Assembly: GCF_010731575.1 (NCBI RefSeq)
Contig: NZ_AP022617.1
Coordinates: 682,001 to 746,000, forward strand
Length of the DNA stretch: 64,000 bases
Origin: Mycolicibacterium monacense
Lineage (GTDB): Bacteria > Actinomycetota > Actinomycetes > Mycobacteriales > Mycobacteriaceae
Direction: 5' to 3'
Shown: piece after piece, positions 52,673 through 64,000 of the stretch
Layout: every line of letters starts with the position of its first letter
Position numbering within the stretch: the stretch's first letter is position 1
Notes under the pieces: generated by a model
Seen by the model: only the letters and a program-made list of their open reading frames with translations
The model's database searches: none
What the model was told of the DNA's origin: nothing
Position numbers and translations under genes: made by a program

Positions 52673-53087
52673 TCTCGCGCAGCGACACCATCGCATCGCG
52701 CAACCGGTCGAACGTCTCCGCGCCCAGGTGCGCCCGCCACTCCCGTTCGACCTCGGCGAGTTCGGCCGCGGCGGCGGCGCACAGCTTCTGTCCCCGGTCG
52801 CTGAGCATCACCAGTCGGGCCCGCGCGTCGGTGGGATCCGGCCTGCGGACGACGTAACCGGCGCGTTCGAGTTCGTCGACCAGCGCGCCGGCGGTCTGCT
52901 TCGTCACCCGGGCCTCCTCGGCCAGGTCGGTGAGGCGGATGCCGTCGGGACGCAGCCGTTGGCCGAACCTGCTCTGGGCCAGCGTGAGGTCGTCGAATCC
53001 CGCCGCGCGCAACGCCTCATGGATCCGCGTCTCCGCGGCACGGTGTGCGACGAACATCAGCATCGCGACGCTCGGGGTCTCAGCCAC
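52653..53087 (-). CDS. MarR-family transcriptional regulator
   Basis: A 144-residue winged-helix repressor: helical N-terminus, HTH at LTDLAEEARVTKQTAGALVDELERAGYV and wing RRPDPTDARARLVMLSDRG, all diagnostic of MarR. It is divergent from the DinB/maleylpyruvate-isomerase-like gene. The 29-bp perfect dyad between them lies just upstream of its start and is its probable operator. Ligand unknown. Confidence 0.9.
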   Translation of the reverse strand: MAETPSVAMLMFVAHRAAETRIHEALRAAGFDDLTLAQSRFGQRLRPDGIRLTDLAEEARVTKQTAGALVDELERAGYVVRRPDPTDARARLVMLSDRGQKLCAAAAAELAEVEREWRAHLGAETFDRLRDAMVSLREITDPYR

Positions 53088-53104
53088 CCCATTGACTTTA
53101 GTAC

Positions 53105-53133
53105 GCTTCCCTGACTAATTTAGTCAGGGAAGC
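53105..53133. promoter_or_regulatory. 29-bp perfect dyad, probable MarR operator
   Basis: GCTTCCCTGACTAA (53105-53118) and TTAGTCAGGGAAGC (53120-53133) are perfect 14-bp inverted arms around one T. It is centred between two divergent genes, where a dimeric MarR protein would block both promoters. Confidence 0.8.
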
Positions 53134-53150
53134 TGACTATAGGAGGGGTC

Positions 53151-53741
53151 GTGGACGACGCCGAGATCTGGACCCACATCGACGCACAACGCGCCGACCT
53201 CGCCGACTTTCTCGACACGCTGACACCCGAGCAATGGGCCACCCCGTCGCTGTGCCCGGACTGGTCGGTGCGCGACGTCGCCGTCCACCTCACCCAGTCG
53301 ACGACGGCCTGGCCGCGGATGGTGCTCGAGGCCGTGCGGTCGGGTTTCCGGTTCAACACCATGGTGTCGCGGGTGGCACGGGAAGACCCGCGCGGACCCG
53401 ACGAGATCATCGCGGCGCTGCGCGGCATGGCCGGGGTCCGGCGCAGGCCGCCCGGCACCGCGGTCGCCGACCCGCTGACCGACGTGCTGGTGCACGGCCA
53501 GGACATCGCCATCCCACTCGGCGTCGACCGGGAGATGCCGCCGGCGCCCGCCGTCGTGGCCGCCCGACGGCTCTGGACGATGGGCTTCCCGTTCCACGCG
53601 CGCCGACGGTTCACCGGGGTGCAGCTCGAGGCGACCGACGCCGACTTCTCAGTGGGGCAGGGCCGCCTGGTCAGCGCCCCGATCCGCGACATCGTGCTGG
53701 CTCTGTCCGGCCGGAATAGCCCCGTGCTGCCGCGCGTTTAG
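53151..53741 (+). CDS. DinB-like / mycothiol-dependent maleylpyruvate isomerase family protein
   Basis: A 196-residue four-helix-bundle protein of the TIGR03083 type. The metal-ligand pattern is visible: WSVRDVAVHLTQS supplies one His and DVLVHGQDIAIPLG another, in the usual order. These proteins include mycothiol S-transferases and maleylpyruvate isomerase. It starts at GTG 53151 after AGGAGGGG and is probably controlled by the divergent MarR repressor. A thiol-dependent detoxification role is inference. Confidence 0.82.
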   Translation: MDDAEIWTHIDAQRADLADFLDTLTPEQWATPSLCPDWSVRDVAVHLTQSTTAWPRMVLEAVRSGFRFNTMVSRVAREDPRGPDEIIAALRGMAGVRRRPPGTAVADPLTDVLVHGQDIAIPLGVDREMPPAPAVVAARRLWTMGFPFHARRRFTGVQLEATDADFSVGQGRLVSAPIRDIVLALSGRNSPVLPRV

Positions 53742-53861
53742 GCTGTTGGCGGTTGACCTGGCATAATTGACCGCTAGTCACACCCTCGGTTCCGGTTCAC
53801 GCCCACCTCAGCGCAGGTCATGAGCGGGCGACCCGGCGGCCCACGATCGAAGAGGACACCA

Positions 53862-54107
53862 ATGAAGACGGGTATTCACCCTGACTACGTCGAGACCACG
53901 GTCCAGTGCGGCTGTGGCAACACGTTCACCACACGCAGCACCAAGAAGACCGGCAACATCGTCGTCGAGGTCTGCTCGCAGTGCCACCCGTTCTACACCG
54001 GCAAGCAGAAGATCCTCGACAGCGGCGGCCGCGTCGCGCGCTTCGAGAAGCGCTACGGCAAGCGTGGCGCCAACAAGGCTGCCAACACGGACTCTGCCGA
54101 CAAGTAG
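53862..54107 (+). CDS. rpmE: Ribosomal protein L31 (zinc-binding C+ form)
   Basis: An 81-residue protein of the 50S subunit. The cysteines in QCGCGNTF and [12 protein letters not shown] form the zinc site of the C+ paralogue, which is replaced by a zinc-free form under zinc starvation in mycobacteria. The ATG follows GAGGACACC. An upstream region at 53750-53795 has TTGACC and CATAAT-like elements, but spacing does not allow a firm promoter call. Confidence 0.96.
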   Translation: MKTGIHPDYVETTVQCGCGNTFTTRSTKKTGNIVVEVCSQCHPFYTGKQKILDSGGRVARFEKRYGKRGANKAANTDSADK

Positions 54108-54194
54108 CTACCACTCCGACGCCCGCTCTGCCGCCTCGCGCGCAGGCCGGGCGTCGGTTTGCGTTCGGGGAAGTCTTCGGGGAAGGAGGTCGCC

Positions 54195-55268
54195 ATGAGT
54201 GCTCCCACCACAGCGATTGACGCGTTGCTCGCCGAGCACGCCGACCTGGAGCGTCAGCTCGCCGACCCCGCGCTGCACGCCGACGCCGGCAAGGCGCGCA
54301 AGGCCGGTCGCCGGTTCGCGCAGCTGGCGCCGATCGTCGCCACGTACCGAAAACTCGAAGCCGCCCGCGGTGACCTCGAGGCGGCCCGTGAGCTCGGCGC
54401 CGACGATGCGTCGTTCGCCGCCGAGGTGCCCGAACTCGAGGCCACCGTCGACCAACTCGAGACCCAGCTGTCGGATCTGCTGGCGCCGCGTGATCCGCAC
54501 GACGCCGACGACATCGTGCTCGAGGTGAAGTCGGGGGAGGGCGGCGAGGAGTCGGCCCTGTTCGCCGCCGACCTCGCGCGGATGTACATCCGGTACGCCG
54601 AACGGCACGGCTGGTCGGTCACGATCCTCGACGAGACGACGTCCGACCTCGGTGGATACAAGGACGCAACGCTCTCGATCCGCAGCAAGGGCGACTCGGC
54701 CGACGGGGTGTGGTCGCGGCTGAAGTTCGAAGGCGGCGTGCACCGCGTGCAACGGGTGCCGGTCACCGAATCGCAGGGCCGCGTCCACACGTCGGCGGCC
54801 GGCGTGCTCGTCTACCCCGAACCCGAAGAGGTCGAACAGGTCCAGATCGACGAGTCCGACCTGCGCATCGACGTCTACCGGTCCTCGGGTAAGGGCGGTC
54901 AGGGCGTCAACACCACCGACTCGGCCGTGCGGATCACCCACCTGCCGACCGGCATCGTCGTCACCTGCCAGAACGAACGCTCTCAGCTGCAGAACAAGGC
55001 GCGTGCCATGCAGGTGCTCGCCGCCCGGTTGCAGTCGCTCGCCGAGGAGCAGGCCTCGGCCGATGCGTCGGCCGACCGCGCCAGCCAGATCCGCACCGTC
55101 GACCGCAGCGAGCGGATCCGTACGTACAACTTCCCGGAGAACCGGATCGCCGACCACCGCATCAACTTCAAGGCGCACAACCTCGACCAGGTGCTCGACG
55201 GCGATCTCGACCCGCTGTTCGACGCGCTGGCGGCCGCCGACAAACAGGCGCGACTGCAGAGCTCATGA
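54195..55268 (+). CDS. prfA: Peptide chain release factor 1
   Basis: A 357-residue class I release factor reading UAA and UAG. The catalytic GGQ is at residues 234-236 in [20 protein letters not shown]; the anticodon-like region and the N-terminal coiled domain are of normal length. GGAAGGAGG sits 5 nt before ATG 54195. It overlaps prmC, which methylates this GGQ glutamine, so enzyme and substrate are co-translated. Confidence 0.97.
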   Translation: MSAPTTAIDALLAEHADLERQLADPALHADAGKARKAGRRFAQLAPIVATYRKLEAARGDLEAARELGADDASFAAEVPELEATVDQLETQLSDLLAPRDPHDADDIVLEVKSGEGGEESALFAADLARMYIRYAERHGWSVTILDETTSDLGGYKDATLSIRSKGDSADGVWSRLKFEGGVHRVQRVPVTESQGRVHTSAAGVLVYPEPEEVEQVQIDESDLRIDVYRSSGKGGQGVNTTDSAVRITHLPTGIVVTCQNERSQLQNKARAMQVLAARLQSLAEEQASADASADRASQIRTVDRSERIRTYNFPENRIADHRINFKAHNLDQVLDGDLDPLFDALAAADKQARLQSS

Positions 55269-56176
55269 CCCGGGCGCCGGCGTCATCGCTGCGCCAGGTC
55301 ATCGACGAGGCCGCGGCGGTGCTGGCCGCGGCCGGGGTCGCCTCGGCTCGGGTGGACGCGGAACTGCTGGCCGCGCACGCGGCGGGCACCGACCGCGGGC
55401 GACTGATGTTCGCCGACCTCCCGCCGGACTTCGGCATCCGCTTCGCCGACCTCGTGTCGGCCCGCGCGAAGCGCATCCCGCTGCAGCACCTCACCGGCAC
55501 GGCGGCGTTCGGGCCGGTGCAGGTCAGCGTCGGTCCGGGGGTCTTCATCCCGCGCCCGGAGACCGAGGCGCTCTTCGAATGGGTTGTCCGCCAGGCACTT
55601 CCGGACGAGCCGCTGATCGTCGACCTGTGCACCGGCTCGGGAGCGCTGGCGTTGGCGATCGCGACCGCGTTGCCGAAGGCGCGGGTGATCGCCGTCGAGA
55701 ACTCCGCCGACGCGCTCGGCTACGCCCGCCGCAACCTCGCAGGCAGCGACGTGGAACTGCTCGACGCCGACGTCACCGCGGCCGACCTGCGCCCGGACCT
55801 CGACGGTGCCGTCGACCTCGTCGTCGCCAACCCGCCCTACATCCCCGAGGGGGCCGCCCTCGACCCCGAGGTCGCCGAACACGATCCGCCCCAGGCGCTG
55901 TTCGGCGGACCCGACGGCATGGTGGTGATCGACGCGATCGTCGGCCTCGCGCAGCGCTGGCTGCGGTCCGGCGGCCGCGTCGCGGTCGAACACGACGACA
56001 CCACCTCGGAACTCACGGCGGCGGCCTTCCGCCGCACCGGCACTGTTTTCGAGGACGCTGCTCTCGGGGACGCTGTTTTCGACGGCGTGACCACCCACAC
56101 CGACCTGACCGGCCGCCCGCGCTTCGTCACCGCCCGGCGTCGACCGGCCACCACTGCCACCCCGGAGGCGCGATGA
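55265..56176 (+). CDS. prmC: Release factor glutamine methyltransferase
   Basis: A 303-residue SAM-dependent enzyme that N5-methylates the GGQ glutamine of release factors. Motif I is [16 protein letters not shown]; the catalytic NPPY starts at Asn189 ([13 protein letters not shown]); the N-terminal helical domain is present. ATGA overlaps with prfA and with the Sua5-like gene. Also known as hemK. Confidence 0.95.
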   Translation: MTRAPASSLRQVIDEAAAVLAAAGVASARVDAELLAAHAAGTDRGRLMFADLPPDFGIRFADLVSARAKRIPLQHLTGTAAFGPVQVSVGPGVFIPRPETEALFEWVVRQALPDEPLIVDLCTGSGALALAIATALPKARVIAVENSADALGYARRNLAGSDVELLDADVTAADLRPDLDGAVDLVVANPPYIPEGAALDPEVAEHDPPQALFGGPDGMVVIDAIVGLAQRWLRSGGRVAVEHDDTTSELTAAAFRRTGTVFEDAALGDAVFDGVTTHTDLTGRPRFVTARRRPATTATPEAR

Positions 56177-56829
56177 CCCAACTGTTCGACTGCACCGACC
56201 CCGACAACCGGGCGACCGGTATCGCGGCCGCCGTCAGCGCGCTCAAAGACGGCGGGCTGGTGGTGTTGCCCACCGACACCGTCTACGGCATCGGCGCCGA
56301 CGCGTTCAACAACGAGGCCGTCGCCGCACTGCTGGCCGCCAAGGGCCGCGGCCGGGACATGCCGGTGCCGGTGCTGGTCGGCTCGTGGCACACCATCGAG
56401 GGCCTCGTCTACACGGTGCCGCACACCGCGCGGGAACTGATCCGCGCGTTCTGGCCGGGCGCGCTGAGCCTGGTGGTGCGGCAGGCGCCCTCGCTGCCCT
56501 GGGATCTCGGCGATGCGCACGGCACGGTGATGCTGCGGATGCCGCTGCACCCGGTCGCAATCGAGCTGCTGCGCGAGGTCGGCCCGATGGCCGTGTCGAG
56601 CGCCAACATCTCCGGCCGGCCCGCCGCGGTGTCGGCGGCCGACGCGCGCGAGCAGCTCGGCGACCTGGTCGACGTCTATCTCGACGCCGGTCCGTCCGAA
56701 CAGCAGGCGGCGTCGACGATCGTCGACCTCAGCGGCGCCCACCCACGCATCCTGCGCACCGGGCCCGTCACCGCCGAGGCCGTCGCCGAGGTCCTCGGGG
56801 TCAACACCGAAAGCCTGCTCACGCAGTGA
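56173..56829 (+). CDS. Threonylcarbamoyl-AMP synthase (Sua5/YwlC/TsaC family)
   Basis: A 218-residue YrdC-domain protein that forms threonylcarbamoyl-AMP for the t6A modification of ANN-decoding tRNAs. It shows the conserved [40 protein letters not shown] and [10 protein letters not shown]. It lacks the C-terminal Sua5 domain, so it is the short TsaC type. It overlaps prmC by ATGA, making prfA-prmC-sua5 a translation-quality operon. Confidence 0.93.
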   Translation: MTQLFDCTDPDNRATGIAAAVSALKDGGLVVLPTDTVYGIGADAFNNEAVAALLAAKGRGRDMPVPVLVGSWHTIEGLVYTVPHTARELIRAFWPGALSLVVRQAPSLPWDLGDAHGTVMLRMPLHPVAIELLREVGPMAVSSANISGRPAAVSAADAREQLGDLVDVYLDAGPSEQQAASTIVDLSGAHPRILRTGPVTAEAVAEVLGVNTESLLTQ

Positions 56830-56845
56830 CCACAGCTGCGTGCAG

Positions 56846-56851
56846 TAACGT
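56846..56851 (+). promoter_or_regulatory. Leaderless-type -10 element for wecA
   Basis: TAACGT ends 6 nt before GTG 56858, which favours this GTG over the adjacent ATG 56861. Confidence 0.45.
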
Positions 56852-56857
56852 TTCGCG

Positions 56858-58039
56858 GTGATGGTCGAGTACCTTGCGCTCTCCGATCGCGGCGCGGGCG
56901 TGCCGCTGCGCGAGCTCGTCCTCGTCGGCCTGACGGCCGCGATCATCACCTACTTCGCCACCGGGTGGGTCCGTGTCCTCGCCACGCGGCTGGGTGCGGT
57001 GGCCTACCCGCGTGAGCGCGACGTGCATGTGGAGCCCACTCCGCGGATGGGCGGGCTGGCGATGTACGTCGGCGTCGCCGCGGCGGTACTGCTGGCCTCC
57101 CAACTGCCCGCGCTCACCCGCGGTTTCGTCTACTCCACCGGTATGCCCGCGGTCGTGGTCGCCGGCGGGCTCATCATGGCGATCGGGCTGATCGACGACC
57201 GGTGGGGACTCGACGCGCTCACCAAGTTCGCCGGCCAGCTCACCGCGGCCAGCGTGATGGTCACCATGGGGGTGGCGTGGAGCGTGCTGTACATCCCCAT
57301 CGGCGGCGTCGGCACCATCGTGCTCGACCAGGTCGCCTCGATCCTGCTGACGCTGGCGCTCACGGTGGCGATCGTGAACGCGATGAACTTCGTCGACGGA
57401 CTCGACGGACTCGCGGCCGGGCTGGGGTTGATCACGGCGCTGGCCATCTGCCTGTTCTCCGTCGGGCTGTTGCGTGATCACGGCGGCGATGTGCTGTTCT
57501 ACCCGCCCGCGGTCATCTCGGTGGTGCTCGCCGGGGCCTGTCTTGGCTTTCTGCCGCACAACTTCCACAAGGCCAGGATCTTCATGGGGGACTCGGGGTC
57601 GATGCTGATCGGCCTCATGCTGGCCGCGGCCTCGACCACGGCGGCCGGGCCCATTTCCCAGACGGCGTACGGCGCCCGCGACGTGTTCGCGTTGCTGTCG
57701 CCCTTCCTGCTGGTCGTCGCCGTCATGTTCGTCCCGGCGCTGGACATGTTGCTGGCGATCATCCGGCGCACCCGCGCGGGCCTCAGCCCGTTCAGCCCCG
57801 ACAAGATGCATCTGCACCACCGGTTGCTGGAGATCGGCCACTCCCACCGCCGCGTGGTGCTGCTGATCTACATGTGGGTCGGCATCGTCGCCCTCGGTGC
57901 GGCGAGCACCATATTCTTCGATCCCCGGCACACCGGAATGGTCATGCTCGGCGCGACCGCGGTGGCCGTCGTGGTGACCCTCGTTCCACTGGTCCGGCGC
58001 CGAGAAGTGGCAGCGGAGAGCGTGTACGACGAAAAGTAG
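56858..58039 (+). CDS. wecA: Decaprenyl-phosphate N-acetylglucosaminyl-1-phosphate transferase (WecA/Rfe)
   Basis: A 393-residue membrane enzyme with eleven or so helices. It transfers GlcNAc-1-phosphate from UDP-GlcNAc to decaprenyl phosphate, the first step of the linker joining arabinogalactan to peptidoglycan. Family motifs: IGLIDDRWGLDAL (DDxxD-like), NFVDGLDGLAAG, FMGDSGSMLIG and the cytoplasmic HLHHRLLEIGHSHR. In mycobacteria it is named rfe or wecA and lies just before the ATP synthase operon, as here. Confidence 0.93.
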   Translation: MMVEYLALSDRGAGVPLRELVLVGLTAAIITYFATGWVRVLATRLGAVAYPRERDVHVEPTPRMGGLAMYVGVAAAVLLASQLPALTRGFVYSTGMPAVVVAGGLIMAIGLIDDRWGLDALTKFAGQLTAASVMVTMGVAWSVLYIPIGGVGTIVLDQVASILLTLALTVAIVNAMNFVDGLDGLAAGLGLITALAICLFSVGLLRDHGGDVLFYPPAVISVVLAGACLGFLPHNFHKARIFMGDSGSMLIGLMLAAASTTAAGPISQTAYGARDVFALLSPFLLVVAVMFVPALDMLLAIIRRTRAGLSPFSPDKMHLHHRLLEIGHSHRRVVLLIYMWVGIVALGAASTIFFDPRHTGMVMLGATAVAVVVTLVPLVRRREVAAESVYDEK

Positions 58040-58187
58040 TAGGCCCCGTTTAGGGCTGCCTACCATGTGGTAACGTGCTGCTAGAACCCAGCCAGGGCAA
58101 GTTTCACACCTCGCGGGTTGCCGGCCACCGGCCCGTCGGATTCGCACCGATTCGGGCCGTTTCAGACCGACAAAAAGGGAGTACCCC
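58040..58187 (+). other. Leader upstream of the ATP synthase operon
   Basis: About 150 bp with no gene. TACCAT and TAACGT sequences at 58062-58075 may be -10 elements for an atp transcript, but no matching -35 is convincing. Confidence 0.3.
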
Positions 58188-58292
58188 TTGGGTGATTCCA
58201 GCGAGCCCGTAGCCCTCCGATACGCTCGGCAGGTTACTCACAGGAATCAGACCGGGTGCCCCCACGAACCGCGGATCGAGGTGAAGCAGTGA
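58188..58292 (+). CDS. Possible 34-codon leader peptide coupled to atpI
   Basis: A TTG-initiated frame (first residues [17 protein letters not shown]) is preceded by AAAAAGGGAG. It runs without a stop for 34 codons and ends in a TGA that overlaps the atpI GTG (GTGA). Its position suggests translational coupling of the ATP synthase operon. There is no independent evidence that it is translated. Confidence 0.3.
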   Translation: MGDSSEPVALRYARQVTHRNQTGCPHEPRIEVKQ

Positions 58293-58735
58293 CGACGCCA
58301 GCGCAGGACGCGCCGTTGGTGTTGCCGGCAGTGGCCTTCCGGCCTGTCCGTCTGCTCGTCATCTGTGTTGCTCTGGCCGCCGTCGCGGCCGTCGCCGCGG
58401 CACTGCTCGGCGTCCCGATGGTGGGTCTGTTCTTCGCGATCGGCCTCGGACTCGGTCTGGCCAACGCCGTGATGATCCAGCGTTCGGTCGAGTCGATCAC
58501 CTCGAAGGACCATCCCCTCAAACGCAACATGGCCCTGAACTCGGCCACCCGACTGCTGATCATGACCGTGATCGGCCTGACCATCGCCTACGTCTTCAAG
58601 CCCCAGGGGCTCGGCGTGGTGTTCGGCATGGCGCTGTTCCAGGTGATCCTGGTGGCGTCCACGACTTTGCCGGTGGTCAAGAAACTCAAAGCCCAGGCCG
58701 CTGACGGACTCGAAGGAGAGACTCCACAGCAATGA
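58289..58735 (+). CDS. atpI: AtpI-like ATP synthase assembly protein
   Basis: A 148-residue membrane protein with four hydrophobic helices in two hairpins. It starts [23 protein letters not shown], nearly the same start as M. tuberculosis Rv1303 as I remember it, and contains [21 protein letters not shown]. AtpI proteins help assemble the c-ring. GAGGTGA precedes GTG 58289; an upstream in-frame start at 58256 lacks such a site. It overlaps atpB by ATGA. Confidence 0.88.
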   Translation: MTTPAQDAPLVLPAVAFRPVRLLVICVALAAVAAVAAALLGVPMVGLFFAIGLGLGLANAVMIQRSVESITSKDHPLKRNMALNSATRLLIMTVIGLTIAYVFKPQGLGVVFGMALFQVILVASTTLPVVKKLKAQAADGLEGETPQQ

Positions 58736-59487
58736 CGCAGACGTTCCTCGCCGCCGAGAGCGGTATTCAGGTCGGCCACCACACGGAGGCCAACTGGTTC
58801 GGGCTGACGGTCAACACCGACACGATCCTGTCCACCGCGATCGCGGCCGCGATCGTGCTCGGGCTGGCGTTCTTCCTGCGCGCCAAGGTGACGTCGACCG
58901 GGGTGCCCAACGGCGTTCAGCTGTTCTGGGAAGCGCTGACGGTGCAGATGCGCAATCAGATCGAGAGCGCCATCGGGATGCGGGTGGCCGGTTTCGTGCT
59001 CCCGCTGGCCGTCACGCTGTTCGCGTTCATCCTGATCGCCAACTGGCTGTCGGTGCTGCCCGTCCAGTACTCCGACGAGACCGGCATCCACGAGCTGCTC
59101 AAGCCGGCGGCCTCGGACATCAACTTCGTGCTGGCGCTGGCGCTGTTTGTGTTCATCGCCTACCACGCCGCCGGGTTCTGGCGCCGTGGCCTGCTCGGCC
59201 ACCCGAAGAAGCTGCTGAAGGGCCACGTCGCGATCCTCGCCCCGATCAACCTGGTCGAGGAACTGGCCAAGCCGATCTCGCTGTCACTGCGACTCTTCGG
59301 CAACATCTTCGCCGGCGGCATCCTGGTCGCCCTGATCGCGCTGTTCCCGCCGTGGATCATGTGGGCGCCTAACGCGATCTGGAAGAGCTTCGACCTCTTC
59401 GTCGGCGCGATCCAGGCGTTCATCTTCGCGCTGCTGACCATCCTGTACTTCAGCCAGTCGATGGAGCTCGACGACCACCACGACTGA
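58732..59487 (+). CDS. atpB: ATP synthase F0 subunit a
   Basis: A 251-residue membrane subunit forming the proton half-channels. The essential Arg is in the segment [21 protein letters not shown]. Other helices ([24 protein letters not shown]) are standard. It overlaps atpI and is followed after 88 bp by atpE. Confidence 0.97.
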   Translation: MTQTFLAAESGIQVGHHTEANWFGLTVNTDTILSTAIAAAIVLGLAFFLRAKVTSTGVPNGVQLFWEALTVQMRNQIESAIGMRVAGFVLPLAVTLFAFILIANWLSVLPVQYSDETGIHELLKPAASDINFVLALALFVFIAYHAAGFWRRGLLGHPKKLLKGHVAILAPINLVEELAKPISLSLRLFGNIFAGGILVALIALFPPWIMWAPNAIWKSFDLFVGAIQAFIFALLTILYFSQSMELDDHHD

Positions 59488-59572
59488 CCGGACATCTGAC
59501 CAGCACGACCCGCTCGAATCCAACGCTCGACCCACGTCCTGGTAGGCGACTACCAGATATCAAGGAGGATAA

Positions 59573-59821
<249 letters not shown>

Positions 59822-59841
59822 TCAGTTTGGAATCTTCAGTC

Positions 59842-60351
59842 ATGGGTGACCTGAGCACGACCATCTTGGCCGCGGAAGAAGGCGGGGGCGGTAACTTCCT
59901 CGTCCCCAACGGCACCTTCTTCTTCGTGCTGCTCATCTTCCTGATCGTGTTGGGCGTCATCGCCAAGTGGGTGGTGCCCCCGATCAGCAAGGTGCTGCAA
60001 GAGCGCGAAGCAATGGTCACCAAGACGGTTGAGGACAACCGCAAGGCGGCCGATCTGTTCGCCGCCGCACAGGGCGACTCCCAGCAGGTGATGGCCAAGG
60101 CGCGTCGTGAGGCCTCGGGCATCCGGGACGAGGCCCGCGGCGAGGGTCGCAAGATCCTCGAGGACATGCGATCCCGCGCCAGCGCGGAGTCGGCGGCCAC
60201 TCTGCAGAAGACCAACGAAGAGCTGTCCCGTCAGGGCCAGCAGACCGCGGCCGAACTGCAGTCGTCGATCGAGACGTTGTCGGCCACCCTGGCCAGCCGC
60301 GTCCTCGGGGTCGACATCTCCAGCGCCGCCGCGACGAGCCAGGGACGGTAG
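59842..60351 (+). CDS. atpF: ATP synthase F0 subunit b
   Basis: A 169-residue stator subunit: a single transmembrane helix ([20 protein letters not shown], about residues 25-45) and a long charged coiled-coil helix to the end. ATG 59842 is chosen over an in-frame TTG five codons earlier. It is followed after 3 bp by the fused b-delta gene. Confidence 0.94.
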
Positions 60352-60354
60352 CGC

Positions 60355-61686
60355 ATGTCGACATTCATCGGGCAGCTCGTCGGGTTCGCGGTCATCGTGT
60401 TCCTGCTCGTGCGTTTCGTGGTGCCGCCGGTGCGGCGCATGATGACCGCGCAGCAGGAGACGGTGCGCCGTCAGCTCGAGGAGAGCTCGACCGCGGCGAA
60501 CAAGGTGGCGCAGGCGGATCAGCAGCACGCCAAGGCGGTCGAAGAGGCCAAGGCCGATGCCAGGCGGGTGGTCGAAGAGGCCCGTTCGGACGCGGAGAAG
60601 ATCGCCGAGCAGATGCGTGCACAGGCCGACGCCGAGGTCGAGCGCATCAAGGTGCAGGGGCAGGCGCAGGTGCAGCTGCTGCGCCAGCAGCTGATCCGCG
60701 AACTCCGTTCGCACCTCGGCACCGAGTCGGTGGCCCGGGCCCGCGAACTGGTCCGCGATCACGTCTCCGACGACGACAACCGGTCGGCGACCGTGGACCG
60801 ATTCCTCGACGAACTCGACGCCATGGCGCCCTCGGACGCCACGCTCGACGACGCCGTGGGATCCCGGATGCGCTCGACCAGCCGGGAGTCACTCAAGGCG
60901 CTGGTGTCGCGGTTCGACGAGCTGACCGCCGACGTCGACGCCGACGGTCTGACCTCACTCGGTGACGAGCTCGCCGCCGTGGCGAAGCTGCTCAAGACCG
61001 AACCGGTCCTGGGCAAGCACTTCGGTGAACCCACCGAGGACGGCGAGGGGAAGGCGAACCTCGCGGAAGCGGTGCTGTCGGGCAAGATCTCCGACACCGC
61101 GCTCGAGGTCGTCAAAGCCGCAGTGGCCCAACGGTGGTCAGACGAATCCGATCTGGACTACGCCGTCCGGCACACCGCGCGGCTGGCACTGCTGGTGCGT
61201 GCGGAGCGCAACGACGAGACCAGTGAGGTCGAGGACCAGCTGTTCCGGTTCAGCCGGATCCTGGACTCCGAGTCGCGGCTGAGCGGGGTGCTCAGCGACT
61301 ACACCACCCCCGTCGACGGCCGGATCGGACTGCTGGACCGGCTGCTCGGCGACCGGGCGGGCGAGACCACCAGGGCGCTGTTGGCCCAGACGGTCGAGCT
61401 CCTGCGCGGCGAACGCGCCGACGAGGCGGTTCGCGAACTGGCCGAGCTCGCGGTGGCGCGGCGCGGCGAGGTCGTGGCGCACGTCAACGCCGCGGCGGAG
61501 CTCAGCGATGCACAGCGCACCCGGCTCGCCGAGGTGCTCGGCCGGATCTACGGTCGCCCGGCATCCCTGCAGCTGCACATCGATCCCGACATGCTCGGCG
61601 GCCTCACCATCGCCGTGGGCGACGAGGTGATCGACGGGTCACTGGCTTCGCGGCTGGCTTCGGCTGAAACCCAGCTGCCCGACTAA
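60355..61686 (+). CDS. atpH: ATP synthase fused subunit b'-delta
   Basis: A 443-residue fusion. The N-terminal 170 residues repeat the b-subunit pattern (membrane helix [20 protein letters not shown], then coiled coil). About 100 residues of linker follow, then the OSCP/delta domain ([35 protein letters not shown]). Such fusion is characteristic of mycobacteria and links the stator to F1. Confidence 0.95.
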   Translation: MSTFIGQLVGFAVIVFLLVRFVVPPVRRMMTAQQETVRRQLEESSTAANKVAQADQQHAKAVEEAKADARRVVEEARSDAEKIAEQMRAQADAEVERIKVQGQAQVQLLRQQLIRELRSHLGTESVARARELVRDHVSDDDNRSATVDRFLDELDAMAPSDATLDDAVGSRMRSTSRESLKALVSRFDELTADVDADGLTSLGDELAAVAKLLKTEPVLGKHFGEPTEDGEGKANLAEAVLSGKISDTALEVVKAAVAQRWSDESDLDYAVRHTARLALLVRAERNDETSEVEDQLFRFSRILDSESRLSGVLSDYTTPVDGRIGLLDRLLGDRAGETTRALLAQTVELLRGERADEAVRELAELAVARRGEVVAHVNAAAELSDAQRTRLAEVLGRIYGRPASLQLHIDPDMLGGLTIAVGDEVIDGSLASRLASAETQLPD

Positions 61687-61731
61687 CTCCGAACCCCACC
61701 AGACTCAACACAAAGGCAGGAAGACGAACCC

Positions 61732-63378
<1,647 letters not shown>

Positions 63379-63392
63379 GGCGCTCATAACCC

Positions 63393-64000
63393 ATGGCTGC
63401 CACACTGCGCGAACTGCGCGGCCGCATCCGCTCCGCCGGGTCGATCAAGAAGATCACCAAGGCCCAGGAGATGATCGCGACCTCGCGTATCGCCAAGGCG
63501 CAGGCCCGAGTCGAGGCGGCTCGGCCCTACGACCGCGAGATCACCAACATGCTGACCGAACTCGCCACCGCCAGCGCCCTGGACCATCCGCTGCTCGTGC
63601 AGCGCGAGAATCCGCGGCGCGCCGGGGTGCTGGTCGTGTCCTCGGACCGCGGGTTGGCCGGTGCGTACAACGCCAACGTGTTCCGCCGGTCCGAAGAGCT
63701 GTTCTCGCTCCTGCGCGAAGAGGGCAAGGAGCCCGTCCTGTATGTGGTCGGCCGAAAGGCACTGTCCTACTACAGCTTCCGTAACTGGGACGTGACCGAG
63801 TCGTGGAGCGGCTTCTCCGAGCGGCCCGAGTACGAGCACGCTCAGGAGATCGGCGAGACGTTGGTCAAGGCGTTCATGGCCGGCGTCGACGACGAGGGCG
63901 ATGACGCCGGGGCGGACGGGATACTCGGCCTCGACGAACTGCACATCGTCTTCACCGAGTTCCGGTCGATGCTGTCGCAGTCCGCGATCGCCCGCCGGAT
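63393..64000 (+). CDS. atpG: ATP synthase F1 subunit gamma (cut by window end)
   Basis: About 202 codons of the gamma subunit are present and the frame is still open at the last base. It starts [33 protein letters not shown], the N-terminal rotor helix, and includes the mycobacterial loop rich in Asp/Gly ([11 protein letters not shown]) at about residues 167-177. The central stalk rotates inside alpha3beta3. The C-terminal helix lies outside the window. Confidence 0.96.
   Translation, partial: MAATLRELRGRIRSAGSIKKITKAQEMIATSRIAKAQARVEAARPYDREITNMLTELATASALDHPLLVQRENPRRAGVLVVSSDRGLAGAYNANVFRRSEELFSLLREEGKEPVLYVVGRKALSYYSFRNWDVTESWSGFSERPEYEHAQEIGETLVKAFMAGVDDEGDDAGADGILGLDELHIVFTEFRSMLSQSAIARR

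Overview
The window is chromosomal DNA from a high-GC actinobacterium, almost certainly a Mycobacterium/Mycolicibacterium. The evidence is a fused cysN-cysC gene next to cysD, a fused b-delta ATP synthase subunit, a Rho with a long hydrophilic insertion, F420-type oxidoreductases, many GTG starts, frequent ATGA/GTGA overlaps and leaderless-type promoters (TANNNT 6-8 nt before the start codon). The order cysD-cysNC-Rrf2 ... argS-lysA-hom-thrC-thrB-rho-rpmE-prfA-prmC-sua5-wecA-atpI-atpBEFHAG matches, from memory, the M. tuberculosis Rv1285-Rv1309 neighbourhood.

Region by region: 1-4.7 kb holds sulfate assimilation (cysD, cysNC, cysQ), an isochorismatase-like hydrolase and an Rrf2 regulator. 4.7-21 kb is accessory chromosome: a ThrE-type exporter, an MHS permease, a NarL-type two-component system with a DUF4097 membrane protein, an F420-type oxidoreductase, a DUF899 protein, a frameshifted glycosyltransferase beside two dehydrogenases, two small secreted proteins, a MASE1-PAS-SpoIIE phosphatase and an APC permease.

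21.07-41.41 kb is an integrated element bounded by a 23-bp direct repeat whose right copy is the 3' end of tRNA-Arg(CCG). It carries a tyrosine integrase, an excisionase-like HTH protein and a RepA-like ATPase. An iteron-like TTCGCG-rich segment (candidate origin), a three-gene translationally coupled set with a small-terminase-like HTH protein, and a serine recombinase follow. Next come a metal-responsive cargo operon (CmtR-like sensor, CDF transporter, two Met/Gly-repeat envelope proteins) and a divergent methyltransferase. A late-type operon holds a probable phage structural protein, zinc-finger proteins, an HExxH protein and a complete large terminase; a PIN/XRE-ImmA toxin-antitoxin-like pair closes the element. 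I see no portal, connector, tail or lysis genes, so it looks like a phage satellite (PICI-like) or a strongly reduced prophage. A 4.5-kb block inside it is tandemly duplicated, and the two copies appear to differ only by four small indels.

41.4-64 kb is conserved core: tRNA-Arg; argS-lysA-hom-thrC-thrB (arginyl-tRNA synthesis and the lysine/threonine branch); rho; a TetR/acyl-CoA ligase pair; a MarR gene divergent from a DinB/maleylpyruvate-isomerase-like gene over a 29-bp perfect operator; rpmE-prfA-prmC-sua5-wecA; and the ATP synthase operon, with atpG cut by the window end.
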